This document shows positions 48,283 through 60,229 of a stretch of 64,000 bases of DNA, piece after piece (within the stretch, counting starts at the first letter, position 1; every line of letters begins with the position of its first letter). The stretch is from contig OY856186.1 in the NCBI GenBank assembly GCA_963693315.1, forward strand, positions 91,991,536 to 92,055,535. The letters are read 5' to 3'. The DNA is from Diogma glabrata. Its lineage: Eukaryota; Arthropoda; Insecta; Diptera; Cylindrotomidae. Made by a program: the position numbers and the translations under genes. A model generated the notes under the pieces. That model did not search any database, was not told where the DNA came from, and was given only the letters and a program-made list of their open reading frames with translations.

Positions 48283-49277
48283 GAGGGCCGGATCTACCAT
48301 GGATGCAATGGAGCAACTGCACCCGGCGCCAACACAAAAGGCGCCAAAATTGGGTTTTGTTTTAAATTCGATTACTTTTCCGTTATGGTTTTTAATAAAT
48401 TTTAAGGCAAATTAAAATTTATTTTTCTATATAAAAAACAACAATTTATTTTTGTATATTTGTTTTAATTTTTGATCTACGGGCGTGACAGCCCCGTGTA
48501 CTCTTGTCGCTGCTATTGACATACGATTCAACGTGAAATATCAGATACCTCTGGCAATAGCAGTGATATATTACTAGCCAAGGTGATATCATACGGGAGC
48601 TGTCGAATGAACTCTATTCATCCAACAGTACTCTCAATTTTATATGCAGTTTTCTTTTTTCTGCAGTTTTCCTTTTTCTATAAATTATGTTATAAATAAT
48701 GCGTCGTCATCTTCTGGAGAAACTCTTAATTTTTTTTTACTATATTTAATGTTTTTTAACTACATATACGCATATTTTTCGAAATTCGTTTGTCGTGTCG
48801 TTTTGATCTTTTTAAGCAGCAAATGAAAAGCTTAGTTTAAGGCCAGCAATGAAGCTTTTTGGGAAAACTGAAAATCAGCTGTAAGACCTCTTAGATTTTA
48901 ATCCGTAGAATTTTGAAACACTTTAATTGAAATTCCTTTAGACCAGACACGCAAAACAATATAACACAATTTGGAGCAAAATGCTTAGCGAAGATAATGC
49001 TGCTTTAAATATCTTTGCAGTTTAATTTTGTGAAACGATCTTCTCTCCAAAATTAATGTTGTTTCTAAAATGATACAAAGTCTGAACTTGAATGTAATTG
49101 AATGTATTTTATTGAATGTATGTAAAAGCTGACGGGTTTCTTAGAGGGCGATTCAAATATTCCGCATCCAAATCAAATACGAATTCATCGTACAGAAAAG
49201 AATTTTAAAAATGAAACACAAGATAATATAATATAAGATCCAGGATCCTTTACAAAATTTCTTTTTCTTCTATTGAT

Positions 49278-49597
49278 TTTTTTTTTAACGGCGTTCATGC
49301 TCCATGTAGGAGCGTTGCCAGGTTAATCAGCTTTGAATATTCACCACGGTCATTCGCAACAACGACATAATTACCATGGCAGCCGATTTTTTTAAGGTCG
49401 TTTATTACGTCAGTCTCCCATTGTAGTCGTGGTCTACCTCGCGGTCGCCCACTCCCTGGGGTACTAACGTACATTTATTTAATCATTCCAGACTGTGAAT
49501 CGGCTCGTAGAACATGCCCAAACCAAGCAATCCTATTAGAACGGATACAACCTATTATATCAGAACCCTCAAGAAAGTTTCTGATCTCAAAGTTATA
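49278..49597 (-). mobile_element. 5'-truncated RTE LINE with target duplication
   Basis: The reverse complement of the last ~300 bp of the full RTE copy (to its CATGAACGCC..A-tail end), including the Arg-rich GRPRGRPRLQ region. The tail appears as a T run at 49278-49286. TCTTCTATTGAT flanks both ends exactly (49266-49277, 49598-49609). It sits within the hAT transposase remnant and interrupts it. Confidence 0.88.
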
Positions 49598-49935
49598 TCT
49601 TCTATTGATATTGCTATTAATTCATTAGAACGATTTATTCTTACGGATAACCAGTGCACAATGATAGATATGGTTTTTTATATAACATATTTTAATTAAA
49701 AAACTAAGATAGGGATTAGATTTTAAAATATTTGAAACTTCTATAGAAAATTTTACACCTTCTATATTTGCAAAATATGCCAGATATTTTCCGAATTTAT
49801 TTAAAGTCAAGATACTGTCATTAACAGTAGCTCCCGCTGAAAGGAGCTTTTCTAAATTACACCAGGTGATGGAGCATGTGCCGGGAGAGGTTAGCTGCCT
49901 TTTCTCTTATATCAATTGAATCTGAAATTTCTTAT
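49598..49935 (+). pseudogene. hAT transposase C-terminal (dimerisation) remnant
   Basis: The segment just after the RTE insertion reads SSIDIAINSLERF. After several stops, VKILSLTVAPAERSFSKL is seen at 49807-49860. This is the hATC signature 'LP.T.A.AERSFSKL..IK..LRS.M', used in transposase dimerisation. The rest is too broken to read. Frameshifts and stops throughout; no function. Confidence 0.72.
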
Positions 49936-51059
49936 TTATGAAAATACGAACCGGCAATAAAAGAGTTTTCTGAAAATAAAGCCATAGAAGTGAACATATA
50001 TGTATGTGATTCTTTATTTAATACAATTTTATTTCTATATAGGAATTGTATAGTTTTTTTGATTTTCATATTATAATTATTCTTTCTTACAAATTAATGT
50101 TATTTTTATTTTCACATTTATTCATAATTTTTATTATATTGTAACGTAGAGCAACTTGGCCATTGCTAATATTCGGTTCGACTTCTAGATTTAATAAACT
50201 TAAACAATGAATTTTCTTTACGTTATAAATTTTATTCGTCCATTTATCTTATTCCTCTTTCTTAATCAGTTTACTATTATTGTTTTCACATTGTGTAAAT
50301 TATTTATGACTATCTCATATAATTATACCGTATCACTGCTATATTATCAATAACTTCTGTCACCGTTAATGTTCAACAAACTGTATCGTTTATTTTGAAC
50401 TAATCTATCGCCAACGCAACCTTTTTTATGCTAGTCAAAAATGAAATAGCAAAAAACATAACACAATCTTCGAAACTTCGCACCTAGGTGTGAAATCTAC
50501 AATTTTTAATTTGTTTATTTACCTACTCTATCATAGACTGTGTAGTTTTTATTTTATTTTCGTATTAGATAAAATTATTGAATTCTGTTTTTATCTTCAG
50601 AAACTTATTTAGGTGTTATTCAGTTTGTATTGCGTTAGCAGAACCATTTTCCAGTAAGAAAACAATCAATAGATTTTTTTACATCGCACTCCATAATTGT
50701 TACAATATTTGAAATAAATTCGTATAACATTTTTTATTTATTAAAATAAATTTTTATTTACTGTGCAATTGCTTGCTCGAAGATATGTCTCTTTATATAT
50801 ACCTAACTCTATTTGTGAACTTTAAGCATTGACCACGTGAGTACGTCACATGAATGAGAAGTATTCCATCAGTTAGATTATTAGTAACCTAGTTTTAATT
50901 ATTTTTTTCACATTTAAAATAAATTTTATTTTGTTTCTATTTTCCACATATTATCATGAAATTTTGGAATATATCATATTTTATTATATGATAAGATTTA
51001 TTGTCTAAATATCCAAAATTTGAAACACCATAAAAGAAAATGTTGATCCAATTATAAAA

Positions 51060-51185
51060 AGTGTTGAATACTTGAACGCCTGTTGTTGTGAGATCTAGAT
51101 CTTAAAAGCTCTTCATGTGTTGGTGTGAGAGTGAAATATATTCTAATTTCTATTTCACAACACTTTGTATTAAAACAAGTATTGC
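51060..51185 (+). repeat. fragment of Jockey/CR1-type LINE 3' end
   Basis: AACGCCTGTTGTTGTG..ATCTAGATCTTAAAAG followed by TGTGTTGGTGTGA and TTTCACAACACTTTGTATT parallels 43419-43520 (the 3' terminus of that LINE). It sits near the right end of the hAT relic. Confidence 0.6.
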
Positions 51186-53124
51186 ATTGATGTTTGAATA
51201 TATTATCTTACAATATGATTTAATTTGATGGCGCCATTTACCTAATCTACACCCGGCGCTGAAATAGCTTGATCCGGCACTGGGCCCGTGACCCCTGAAG
51301 GTATACACGATTAATAGGTAATTCAGGTAATCTCAATCCCGATTCAAAACAAAATTGTTAACAAAAATATTACAAACATAATATAAATATTAAGTCCAAC
51401 ATAATCCATAATAATACGGTCTTATATTTACTGTTACATACCGCCAACAATACACATCTTATTTTCATAATTTCACAAAAAAAACACAATAAATTATCGC
51501 CATAATCCACCTATATCTTTTTATTATATTCTTATATCAATGAAATCAAATTTTTCGTTGTCAATTTTAAGTATATATTTTTTTCTTTCTCAAATTTAAT
51601 AAGGTTATCATTATTTCTTATTTTATTCCTTTTGTTATTTTTCATCATATTTGTAAGAACGAAATTAACTCTTTTCCCAATGTTTGTGTAATTTATTTGC
51701 TTTTATTTTTGTGTTTATTAAATTTTTTCGTTATTTAAAATTAATTTATTCAATTTTGATTTTCTTTCTCTTTCTAAAATGATACATTATCTTATAATCC
51801 ACTCACGCAATTTTTATTATATTTTTTTGTTTTAAGTGATATGAGAAACAAAAAAATCATTAAACTGTTATCAAAAACTGTTATTGTTGTTTTTGTGTTC
51901 TGACTTTGACATTACTGACATTAAAGGTTTTTTTATTAATTTTTAAATATAAAAACAATAAAATGACTATATAGTATTTAATATATGTATGACCACCCAG
52001 TTGTAGTTTAAAAAAAAATTATGATATGAAATGAAATTTTATAATAGAAATTAATTAGTGGAAAATTATTACTATTTTAATTTCAAGATGATTAATTTTC
52101 TTAAGATATATACGAATTTCAATAAAACTAATTTATGAGAAATATAAATAATAATGATTATGTTAAGATATCTACATATTTATACGGTAAAGGTGTAGCG
52201 TAGCTTTATGTTTAGAATAGATAATAAAATAGTTTTAGTTTGAATTTAAATAACTTCTAGTTTTAGTGTAAATAGACGTAGAGGCGTAGTTCTTATCTTG
52301 TTTTTCTTAATCGTTATAGGGAATTAAAGAAAGTTCATCTTAGCAATCAAAATAGTTCTATTTTAGATAATCTTTTAACTATAAATTACTTTTTAAGAAT
52401 TCAATGTGCCATTTTATTTACTTATATATTTAGGATTCATAACCAGATTTAGTTCTCAATGATAATATAAATTAGGTTAGATACGGTCTTAGGAAATATA
52501 CATATGCTTACATTTTGAAAATGTGAAAAAAATTAATAGGTACCGTATTTCAATAAAATTTCTTTCAAAAGTAAACTTAGATTTAAGCAAATCTAAAATC
52601 TCAAATATTTATATTTAACAAAAAATTTGTTGTAACACATGCATAAAAAACATTCAATTTTGTACTAGAATAAAAGAGAAAACTACTTTTCCGTACATAT
52701 GACCACAAAATATTTTGTGCACGGGCACGTACGCCGCCTGCATGTGAGATTTGTAGTTAAATCTATCCATATATCTATCTATATATAATATTTTTATAGC
52801 ACTAAAATATCAAAATAATAATTTGAATAACTTACCATATAGTAAAAACAACTTAAACACATTGCATCATTTGAATTGCAAGAAAAAACAATTCATTTAA
52901 TTTTTCAAAGTTAACAATTTTGACAGCTCAGTTGGATTAGTAGGTTTTTTCTTAGTTGGATTCTTATGTTTAGTTTTTCGAGCTAGTATAATTTACAACT
53001 ATTACAACGAAGATGGCGCACTTTAATTATTTAAAAATCTTAAATTTGTTTATAACTTTGTTAAATAAATGATTAAATGAACAATTAAATAAATATTATA
53101 AATTTTAGCACTTGTTACAAAAAA

Positions 53125-53215
53125 TAGTGCTCCCTGCGGTCGTGCGGCAAACTAACTCTTGTTTGGGAAACGCATTCGCACTAGTAATACAATCTACTAT
53201 TATGGAAAATGGGAG
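53125..53215 (+). repeat. repeat shared with 20180-20260
   Basis: CGTGCGGCAAACTAACTCTT, GTTTGGGAAACGCATTC and CTACTATTATGGAA closely parallel the segment at 20185-20256. Class unknown. Confidence 0.5.
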
Positions 53216-53394
53216 CCGGATGAGATAGAGACGTTTACGTATTGTTTCGATGGTAAAATTTTATAAACCCTTGCGTCGCACTGTTCGTTACTTCACAGGG
53301 GAGTTATTTTGACGGCTTTATTTTCAGAGGCGTTACTTTGATGGAAAACATTATACTTTTTGGAAACCCACCATTCAAATCGATGCATTTTTTT

Positions 53395-53590
53395 GTATAA
53401 TATTTATAGTTTTTTTTTGAATATTTAACACAGCACGGCAAGTAGCATTATTGGTTGGTATGATGGAGGATCTGAAAGATCTCCATCGCAAGCTTTTGTA
53501 ATTATAACAAAACGGCCATTTTTCCACTTCTTTGGAAACACCTAACCTGAGGCAGCAGATGAACAAATTTAAGAAGTAACACCTAAATCT
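53395..53590 (-). pseudogene. Jockey-like reverse transcriptase fragment
   Basis: On the minus strand near 53440-53545 the stretch FPKKWKNGRFVIITKACDG continues into DLSDPPSYQPIMLLAVL. It matches the 'FP..WK.A....I.KP......YRPI.LL' block at the N-terminal side of the LINE reverse transcriptase. No other part is readable; it is from a different lineage than the LINEs at 9.8 kb and 61 kb. Confidence 0.6.
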
Positions 53591-53782
53591 TTTTAGGACT
53601 CCTGTACAACTTTTACTTTAATTTCATCAAAATCAGAAGCGCTGCCACGTTGCAAACCCATCACAGTCACAGCCACTCCGCCATCTCGATGTCAAGTAAC
53701 ATCTAGTCTGAGTTACTAAAAGAATGCATAAGCATATTGTTTCCGGTCGAAGAAACGCACTCTACTTTGAGCAAACTTATCT

Positions 53783-55002
53783 ACACCGAAAGAAAAAATC
53801 TTGGTTGATTCAAACATGTTGCATTGTTAATCGAAAATTAAGTGAAAATTGGGGAACTAAGTACGTTTGTGACTGAATCAACCAACGCTCCGTATTTAAA
53901 TTAACAATTTAACCGTTGTTGATATATTTTTTTATAAGTATCACAAACATATTTGATTTAACCATGTTTGTAGTTGAGTCAACTATGATTTAATTTTCAA
54001 TTGACTACAAACGTTGTAAATTAAAAATTGGACTAAAAATAGTGATATTGAATACGTTTGTGATAGAACCAAGCAATACGCCGTATTAAATCTTTTGGTT
54101 TGGTACATCTTTGTTTTGTTTTTGCTGCTAACGATGTTTGTATGGGTTCGTTTTTTTCGTAAATATAATATTTGAAATTTTTTATATTAGAAATATGTAT
54201 TTCGTATCAATCCCGACAAACATTTTTATGCATAAAGCTAGCGTTCGTATATTTACGTTCTAAATAGGAAATGTATGAGTGTGATTTTGTTTGTAAAGGA
54301 TGCGTCCATTTTTTCGCCATTTTTTTAATGATACAATTTAAAAGACCAAAATTCGGAAATCAAAAAAATTAAATATTTGAATTATGTGTAGAAAATTATA
54401 CTAATTTTCCATAATTTTCTCATTATTATGAAAAATTAAATTAAAATATCGATAAATGGACATGAAACAAGACAAATAAAAAATATTAAAAAAATATAAT
54501 AATTTTTTTAAATCACCAAAATTAATTATAGAAAGGGCCTGTTTCATTAACGATATTTTTGTTATAACATTAACTGAAAAATTTCTTTCGCACATAATTT
54601 TATATGCAAATAATATGAAAATTATTTAAATCAATTAAACACATCTAAATTATTTCCTAAAGTAAAATGTTAAATAAAACCAGCCATGTTAAAATATATA
54701 AAAACTTTTTATTTTTCTATTCTTTTGTTTATTATTTTTCTTTATTTTGTTTATTAGTTTCTTTTATCCTGGTTTTTTATTTTAACAAACACAATAATTT
54801 TCAAACAAAAACATGAACAAACTGAACTGAAAAATATGAACAAGAAAAATTGATCACGCCGTGGTTGATTTAGATAATGAAAATTGTTACGTTTTTTAAA
54901 ATAAATCGACAATGCTACATTGGTTAAAATAATCACGTTCATATTAGACGCAAAATCAAACAAGCTTTGTAGTTGATTCTACCAACGTTTTTTTTTCGGT
55001 GT
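53783..55002. mobile_element. 1.2-kb TIR element
   Basis: ACACCGAAAGAAAAAA followed by TTGGTTGATTCAA at the left pairs with TTGATTCTACCAACG followed by TTTTTTTTTCGGTGT at the right. ATCT stands outside both ends (53779-53782, 55003-55006). Subterminal direct repeats read ACGTTTGTGA.TGAA.CAA (near 53862, 54053). The interior 54295-54680 recurs at 18595-18990. No transposase was recognised; superfamily unknown. Confidence 0.65.
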
Positions 55003-55259
55003 ATCTGATATTTGTATATAAACCCTGTTAGCAATGTGTATACTTCTTGCCAACAAATTTTCTAAAGTTTTATGTTTTCGTTGTTTTAACCTCCTGCGTG
55101 CATATGTTTTAAGGGTTGCTATGTGCAGCCTTCTTTAGCAACCTCAGAACTCTACCCTTTGCTTTCTGATATCTCTTTCTTACTCTCACTTATGAGATAG
55201 CTTAGATTATTGGTTTACTACTTTGTACCATTTATTTGTATGCATTTAGATATTTTGTA

Positions 55260-57310
55260 TGGCGTCCCTACCGGTATTTAATATTGAACGGTGGTTTTAA
55301 CTCGTTTGGTTGGTTTTAACTCGATTCACAAAGTAGCCAATTTCTTCGTTTTCTATTTCAACGCTCTTAATATTTAGTTTGTGATAGAGAGTTCGTAGTT
55401 CGTTATACACTACCATGGTTTTGGGTATATTGGTGACGTCTACAGAAGATTTACTATTATAACATCTGCTTTCAATGATTGTCGAACCACATTACTTTAC
55501 GAGCTTTGAATTAACCGAGAATGATTATTGGGGCTTTTATCTGGGAAATTGACAAAAAACGTTAACTAAGTGGAACGGGCCACCAGAGTTTCTGATCTGT
55601 GAAGTGCGAGAGACTCATAACTTTAATGTTTGTATTGTGATCTGCTGGTGCAAGTAGGTATGCAGCGCTTTTTTATTTCAATGTTTTTTTGGAGGGAAAA
55701 TGTATATTTACTTATCAAGCACTGCTGCAGGTGCTATCTCCTACCACGCAAGCGTGAGGTAAATCTGTAGCTTTACATGTTATATACTACTGACAGAAAG
55801 TGATTTTTTGGACAGTTAGAGGACATTTTCCTCATCTTTTCCTTATCTTAGAGCTGGGCTCTCTAAGACTACACATCGAAACGTGTTATTCTCTTGCATA
55901 CTCGGAATTCACTGCCATTTACAAATCTTGTGACTGAACAACTGCAGCAAAAGAAATTATTTCAGCGTTTATCTTTTGGCTCCTATTTCTGAGTAAGCTT
56001 TTGTCATAGTTTTATTTATTTTGTTGATATCGTTATTCGTTTTGGTGTCTCGTTATTGTTTTATATTGTTTTCTTGACTCCGCTCAGAATCTCGACTTTG
56101 ATAGATTGAAGGTTGTTCTTGTTCGCTTCGGGATCTGCGACATGAGCCAACACCTCTAAATAAGCTTCCTGTGTAATACTTTGATTAGGTTTTTTAGTGA
56201 TTCTCTTGGATTACCATTTATCACTAGATAGATAAACTAGGTAGATAAACTTTAAAGTTCCATGTAAAGGTTTTGAGACTCTTTGGATCTTCATTCGGCT
56301 CACGATTCCAGTCACGTCGTTATTGTATGTTTTTGTTTTTTGGTGATTCGACGTTTGAAAATTTTTTATTCTTATAAATTTTCCTCATTTTTTCAACAGA
56401 ACTTAAGTATTAGTATTTACCATATGGCGAGTTTTTATACGCTCTTTAAGACAGAACATTTGCTTTTACCCTGCGCGACTCAGAAGAAATACTTATAGTA
56501 TTGAGACTTCACTAGCTAGAAACCTAAAGTTCCTGCGCATAAATAATTTTGTAGCCTTAAAGATTAAAAACTCAATAGAGTGTCATCAATTGCTCTAACA
56601 AATTACACCAGAAAATTGTTACAGTATTCAGTTTATAAAAGATAAAAAAATCGTTTTTGTCTGCTAGAGAGGTTTGTGCAACAGCTTATTAAGTCAACTA
56701 CATTCGGTGCTTGACTTACCCTACAGAGTTGATTACAATCTCACAAAAGTGCACAATCTTCCCTGTGAGTGTGCTGGTGTCTTTATTCCAGACCAGACAA
56801 TCTTGGTTATTGTGATTTGGTTTAGTGTATCGTTGGTTGCACCCTTTCACGCACAGTGTTCCATAACAAAGATTTGCAAACTGAGCATTGCATGATCACC
56901 AACTGTCGCTATGTCTGCACGCTCCCTTTGGTGTCATGCATACCAGACTTCTTACTTGAAATTAACAAAATAATGTTTGTATAAATTAACAAAATAATGT
57001 TAACCTGTTTGTATGCAAAATATTGTAAATATTCATTATATCACTGATGCTAGAGAGCCACTTCTAGTGAGTTGAGTTTGTAGTTTTTTTTTGCATTAAA
57101 AGTAGCATTAGTACACTACTATTTGTTGCCATCTAGCTATTTCACATACTATAGGTTTTGGAAACTGAATTGCGTTGCATATATGCCAAATTATGTGGCC
57201 TTTCTGGGTATGCATTTCGATTCTGGTCTGTTTAAAATCTTTTTCTCCTACTTTTTGTGCCGTAGATGTTCCATATAGAAAAGTAAGCGGCCAACATGTG
57301 TTCCTCAACT
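55260..57310 (-). pseudogene. decayed coding tract, family not recognised
   Basis: On the minus strand several stretches look translated, with balanced codon use, but are broken by stops and frame changes. In reading order: KVGEKDFKQTRIEMHTQKGH near 57230; CNQRYTKPNHNNQDCLVWNK near 56800 followed by a TLTGKIVHFCEIV segment; KPNQSITQEAYLEVLAHVAD near 56170 followed by PEANKNNLQSIKVEIL; INAEIISFAAVVQS near 55960; TNIPKTMVVYNELRTLYHKL near 55420 followed by IENEEIGYFVNRV. I know no family with this set. A retroelement gag-like or transposon gene, or a host pseudogene, are all possible; no termini were seen. Confidence 0.4.
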
Positions 57311-57524
57311 TTATTTCATCAATTTATTCAATTTTATGGTTTCACTTAAAGACTTAATGTAATCGATTAGTTTTATATGTGTGATCAGCCCTTAGTTTTT
57401 CCAATTTATCAACTGAATAATTTGGCTATCGGTTAATTGGTGTGACACTGGTCACACAAATTGAAGGTTGAAGGTTGATAAAGGTTGAAGGTTGTTAATG
57501 TTTTATTTAAAATCACTTTAACCT

Positions 57525-57600
57525 AGATAGAAGTCGAACCCAGGCCCTCCAAGTTCGAAGTCTAGCGTCCTCCCACTAGGCAACTCAACTACTTATATTA
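57525..57600 (-). repeat. tRNA-like sequence (SINE head or tRNA relic)
   Basis: On the minus strand: AGTTGCCTAGTGGGAGGACG (D-arm/A-box-like), a short mid part TAGACTTCGAACTTGG, then CTGGGTTCGACTTC (B-box). No clean cloverleaf with paired acceptor stem, so not a working tRNA gene. GAAGGTTGA iterations at 57460-57500 follow it as a possible SINE tail. Confidence 0.5.
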
Positions 57601-57629
57601 AAAAAAATAAGGAAATCATTTGAGTTTGA

Positions 57630-57850
57630 TATTCGAAAGTATATTTCGTGTTTGCTTCGTGTTTGTTTTGGGCTAGGATTCAAGCCATCCTCATCAGTCC
57701 GATCATTTGATTTCATATCTGACAGACATGACATCCTCTACCCCACCAAAGCGATGGTATTTCGAACTTGTTTTTCAAATTTCATCATTATTTACCTACT
57801 TAAGATCAGCTTCTCGATGAAATGAGTTTCTAGCCATCGTTATAAATTTT
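57630..57850 (-). repeat. dispersed repeat with internal tRNA-like segment, copy D (diverged)
   Basis: On the minus strand: CTTAAGTAGGTAAATAATGA, a TTGGTGGGGTAGAGGATG A-box-like run, GACTGATGAGGATGG and GCTTGAATCC (B-box-like). The layout is that of copies A-C but the sequence is well diverged. Confidence 0.45.
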
Positions 57851-59525
57851 TGTTTTTTTTTGTAAAATTCAGTTTTGGGGCATTTTAAAATCAATTTTAC
57901 TTTACAAACATATTTTTTTACGCCAACTATGTTTTTTATAGTCTATGTTCGTATATTTCTCCTAGCAGTATTTACCATATGGACAATTTGTAACAAATTT
58001 GTAAGTTGCCGTATTGGATACACTAGCCTTAGTTATGGATTGAATTTAGTCATTTATTAGACAAATTTGTTAAAACAACATTGGTACAACTTCAATTTAT
58101 TTAATAGGAATCGATAGTGTATGTTGTGTTAGAAACAGTGACACAAGAAATTTTAAAGACTAAGGCTCAGAACTTGACTTTATTCTGCACGGCTGCAATT
58201 TCGTTATATCTAATAAAAATTCATTCCGTTTTATTCAGGCAAATTATAATTATAAAACTGATAATGGTTTATAAAGTCAATCAAATATAGAATTCTGTTT
58301 ATGGTATATTATTGTAAATAAACAAATGTTTTTCTACCACTATGTCTTTTTTCATTACCTTAAAGATACTGATGGAGTTCAGCGTTTCATTTGAAGCTTA
58401 AAGCTTAACTATATTTGGTCATATAGATAGATTTATTTCCATTGTGTTCATAAGATTGTGCCCAACTGTAAAGCTATTGTCTATCTACACTACTACAAAT
58501 TTGAATATTTTAAACTTTCTACATTATGTTGCTCGATTACAAAAATTTCAAAATTTTAAACACTTTTTAATATTTGACAGTTATACAGTAATAATTACAG
58601 TTATACAGTACTAATGTCAGTTGTTCTTATCGATAATAACTTGAACGAAAAAAACTTAAAATTTCATTCAAAACTTTTAAATCTACAAATTATTACAAAA
58701 TAATTCAATTTTGTTATTATTTTCTTACAGTTGCAATCGTATCAACTAAAGAAGACATATTCTAGTCACAACTATGTGACTTTATCTAACAATTATGCAT
58801 AATCATTTCAAATTTCGTTCATTGTAAAAAAAAAAACAAATCAAAAACTAAATTATTATTTAAAATTTTAATTAATTAAATTTAAATAGTTTAAAAAAAT
58901 GTATGCACTTAAAAGGGCATGTAATCATAGTTTTCATTCATTTTAATATAAATTTTAGAATTTTATTTATAAATATATTAAATTTTATGTTAATGAGAAA
59001 TGATATGACATTATTTAATGCTTGTAAAAATTTCTATGTAATCAATATTAATAGACTTTTTGCTTATTTAATTTATGAAAGTTAAAATTTAAAAAAAACT
59101 ACATACATTTTATAAACAATAAAAGTTTTTTTTTGTATAAATAATTTTAAGAAAAAAAAATATACTATAATTAAAAATACTGTTAATTTTTTCTGTAAAT
59201 AAATGCATTTTTACACAAAGAAAAACCCAAAACAAACACCTGCTTTTTAATTTTATTAATAAAAAAAATCCTTTTGTAATCCTTTTAACAGATTCCAGGA
59301 ATGAAACTTATAATCAATAATCCAAACATAAACAATTCACACTAAAAATAATGTTAATTTCTAAAATTTGTACATTTTGTTTATAATTTCACCTAAACTA
59401 AACCAAACCAAAAAACACTTAGTTTTAATGCAAGAAGTTTTAAATTAACTTAAAATAACAATTTAATTTTATTAAAAATTTGTAGCAAACTTTGACAGAT
59501 ATTTTGGTTATTTTTTTGTTTTTAG

Positions 59526-59628
59526 TGTGAATTGCCCAATATTTGTGACAGTCGCGTTAGATGTATTAATTTAAGACCCGGACATCGTTGTGAGTCATGT
59601 CCACGAGGTTATCAGGAACAAATAGACA
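59526..59628 (+). CDS. thrombospondin, EGF-like exon 3 of 3 visible
   Basis: The acceptor is TTTTTTGTTTTTAG and the donor GTAAGT. The 103 bases read CELPNICDSRVRCINLRPGH, then RCESCPRGYQEQID plus one base (phase 1 out). RVRCIN..PG.RCE.CP.GY is nearly identical in pattern to the second EGF repeat of COMP-type thrombospondins, and is the strongest evidence for the family. The phase-0 start joins the exon ending at 28510. The following calcium-binding EGF repeats, type 3 repeats and C-terminal lectin-like domain would lie beyond 64 kb; no matching exon was found between 59.6 and 64 kb. Confidence 0.8.
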
Positions 59629-59686
59629 GTAAGTATTTGTGTAAACTTATATAAAACATCTAATCTCATCTTATAAAATAGACTAA

Positions 59687-60226
59687 GGGCCGATTGTATG
59701 AACAAGGATGGATAGAAAAAAATCCGACGATAAATTTCTATCTTCATCCGAGGATTCATTTTTTTGTCGATTGTATGAACACGGATCGATTAATTTTTAT
59801 TTTTGTTTTTATTGCAGTTTATAGCATTTTGTTATAAGTGGCAATACTTTTTCTTTTACTTTTCTATTAAATAAATTTAATTATAAATTAGAAATCATTA
59901 TTTCAAAATTGAAATTGAATATATTAATATTATATTAAAAATATTATTTATTTTACTATTAATTTATATCAAAAAACAAATTTTTGAAACGCAGAAATTT
60001 AAATTCAAAAATAACCAAAAATTCAAAACAAAACTTTTCTGCTATGCGCATGTCAAGGAAAAAAACAAATTGTTTTATTCTTTGTTTTATAGAAGTAAAA
60101 TAGAAGATAGATCAAAGGATAGATCAACAATCCTCGGATAGATTTTTTAATCTATCCTAATTCATACAATACAAACGACGATTAATCCGAGGATTTATCT
60201 TCTATTCGCATCCATACAATCGGCCC
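59687..60226. mobile_element. TAA-flanked MITE (PIF/Harbinger-like)
   Basis: GGGCCGATTGTATG and its exact complement CATACAATCGGCCC are the ends; TAA stands outside both (59684-59686, 60227-60229). Sub-terminal blocks with CCGAGGAT and GGATAGAT recur inverted. The 3-bp TAA duplication fits PIF/Harbinger. 540 bp, no gene. It begins 58 bp after the exon donor. Confidence 0.85.
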
Positions 60227-60229
60227 TAA

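Larger units (their letters stand above)
48283..51282. mobile_element. decayed hAT transposon with nested LINE pieces
   Basis: GAGGGCCGGATC at the left and GATCCGGCACTG at the right are imperfect inverted ends, and CCGTGAC stands just outside on both sides (48276-48282, 51286-51292). ACCCGGCGC occurs near both ends. The transposase C-terminus survives at 49598-49935. A 5'-truncated RTE copy (49278-49597) and a Jockey/CR1-type LINE tail (51060-51185) have inserted into it. The duplication is not a clean 8 bp, so the exact right boundary is tentative. Confidence 0.65.
28511..59525 (+). other. thrombospondin intron, about 31 kb
   Basis: Bounded by the GTAATC donor after 28510 and the TTTTTTGTTTTTAG acceptor before 59526. 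Both exons are phase 0 at this junction and the joined protein reads NE-CELPN, as the family requires. It is filled with transposons and repeats, listed separately. Sub-stretches with nothing recognised: 28511-30348, 30905-33156, 35481-36540, 37253-37992, 39962-41437 (apart from repeat-like sequence), 43545-44219, 51283-53124 and 57851-59525. Confidence 0.7.
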
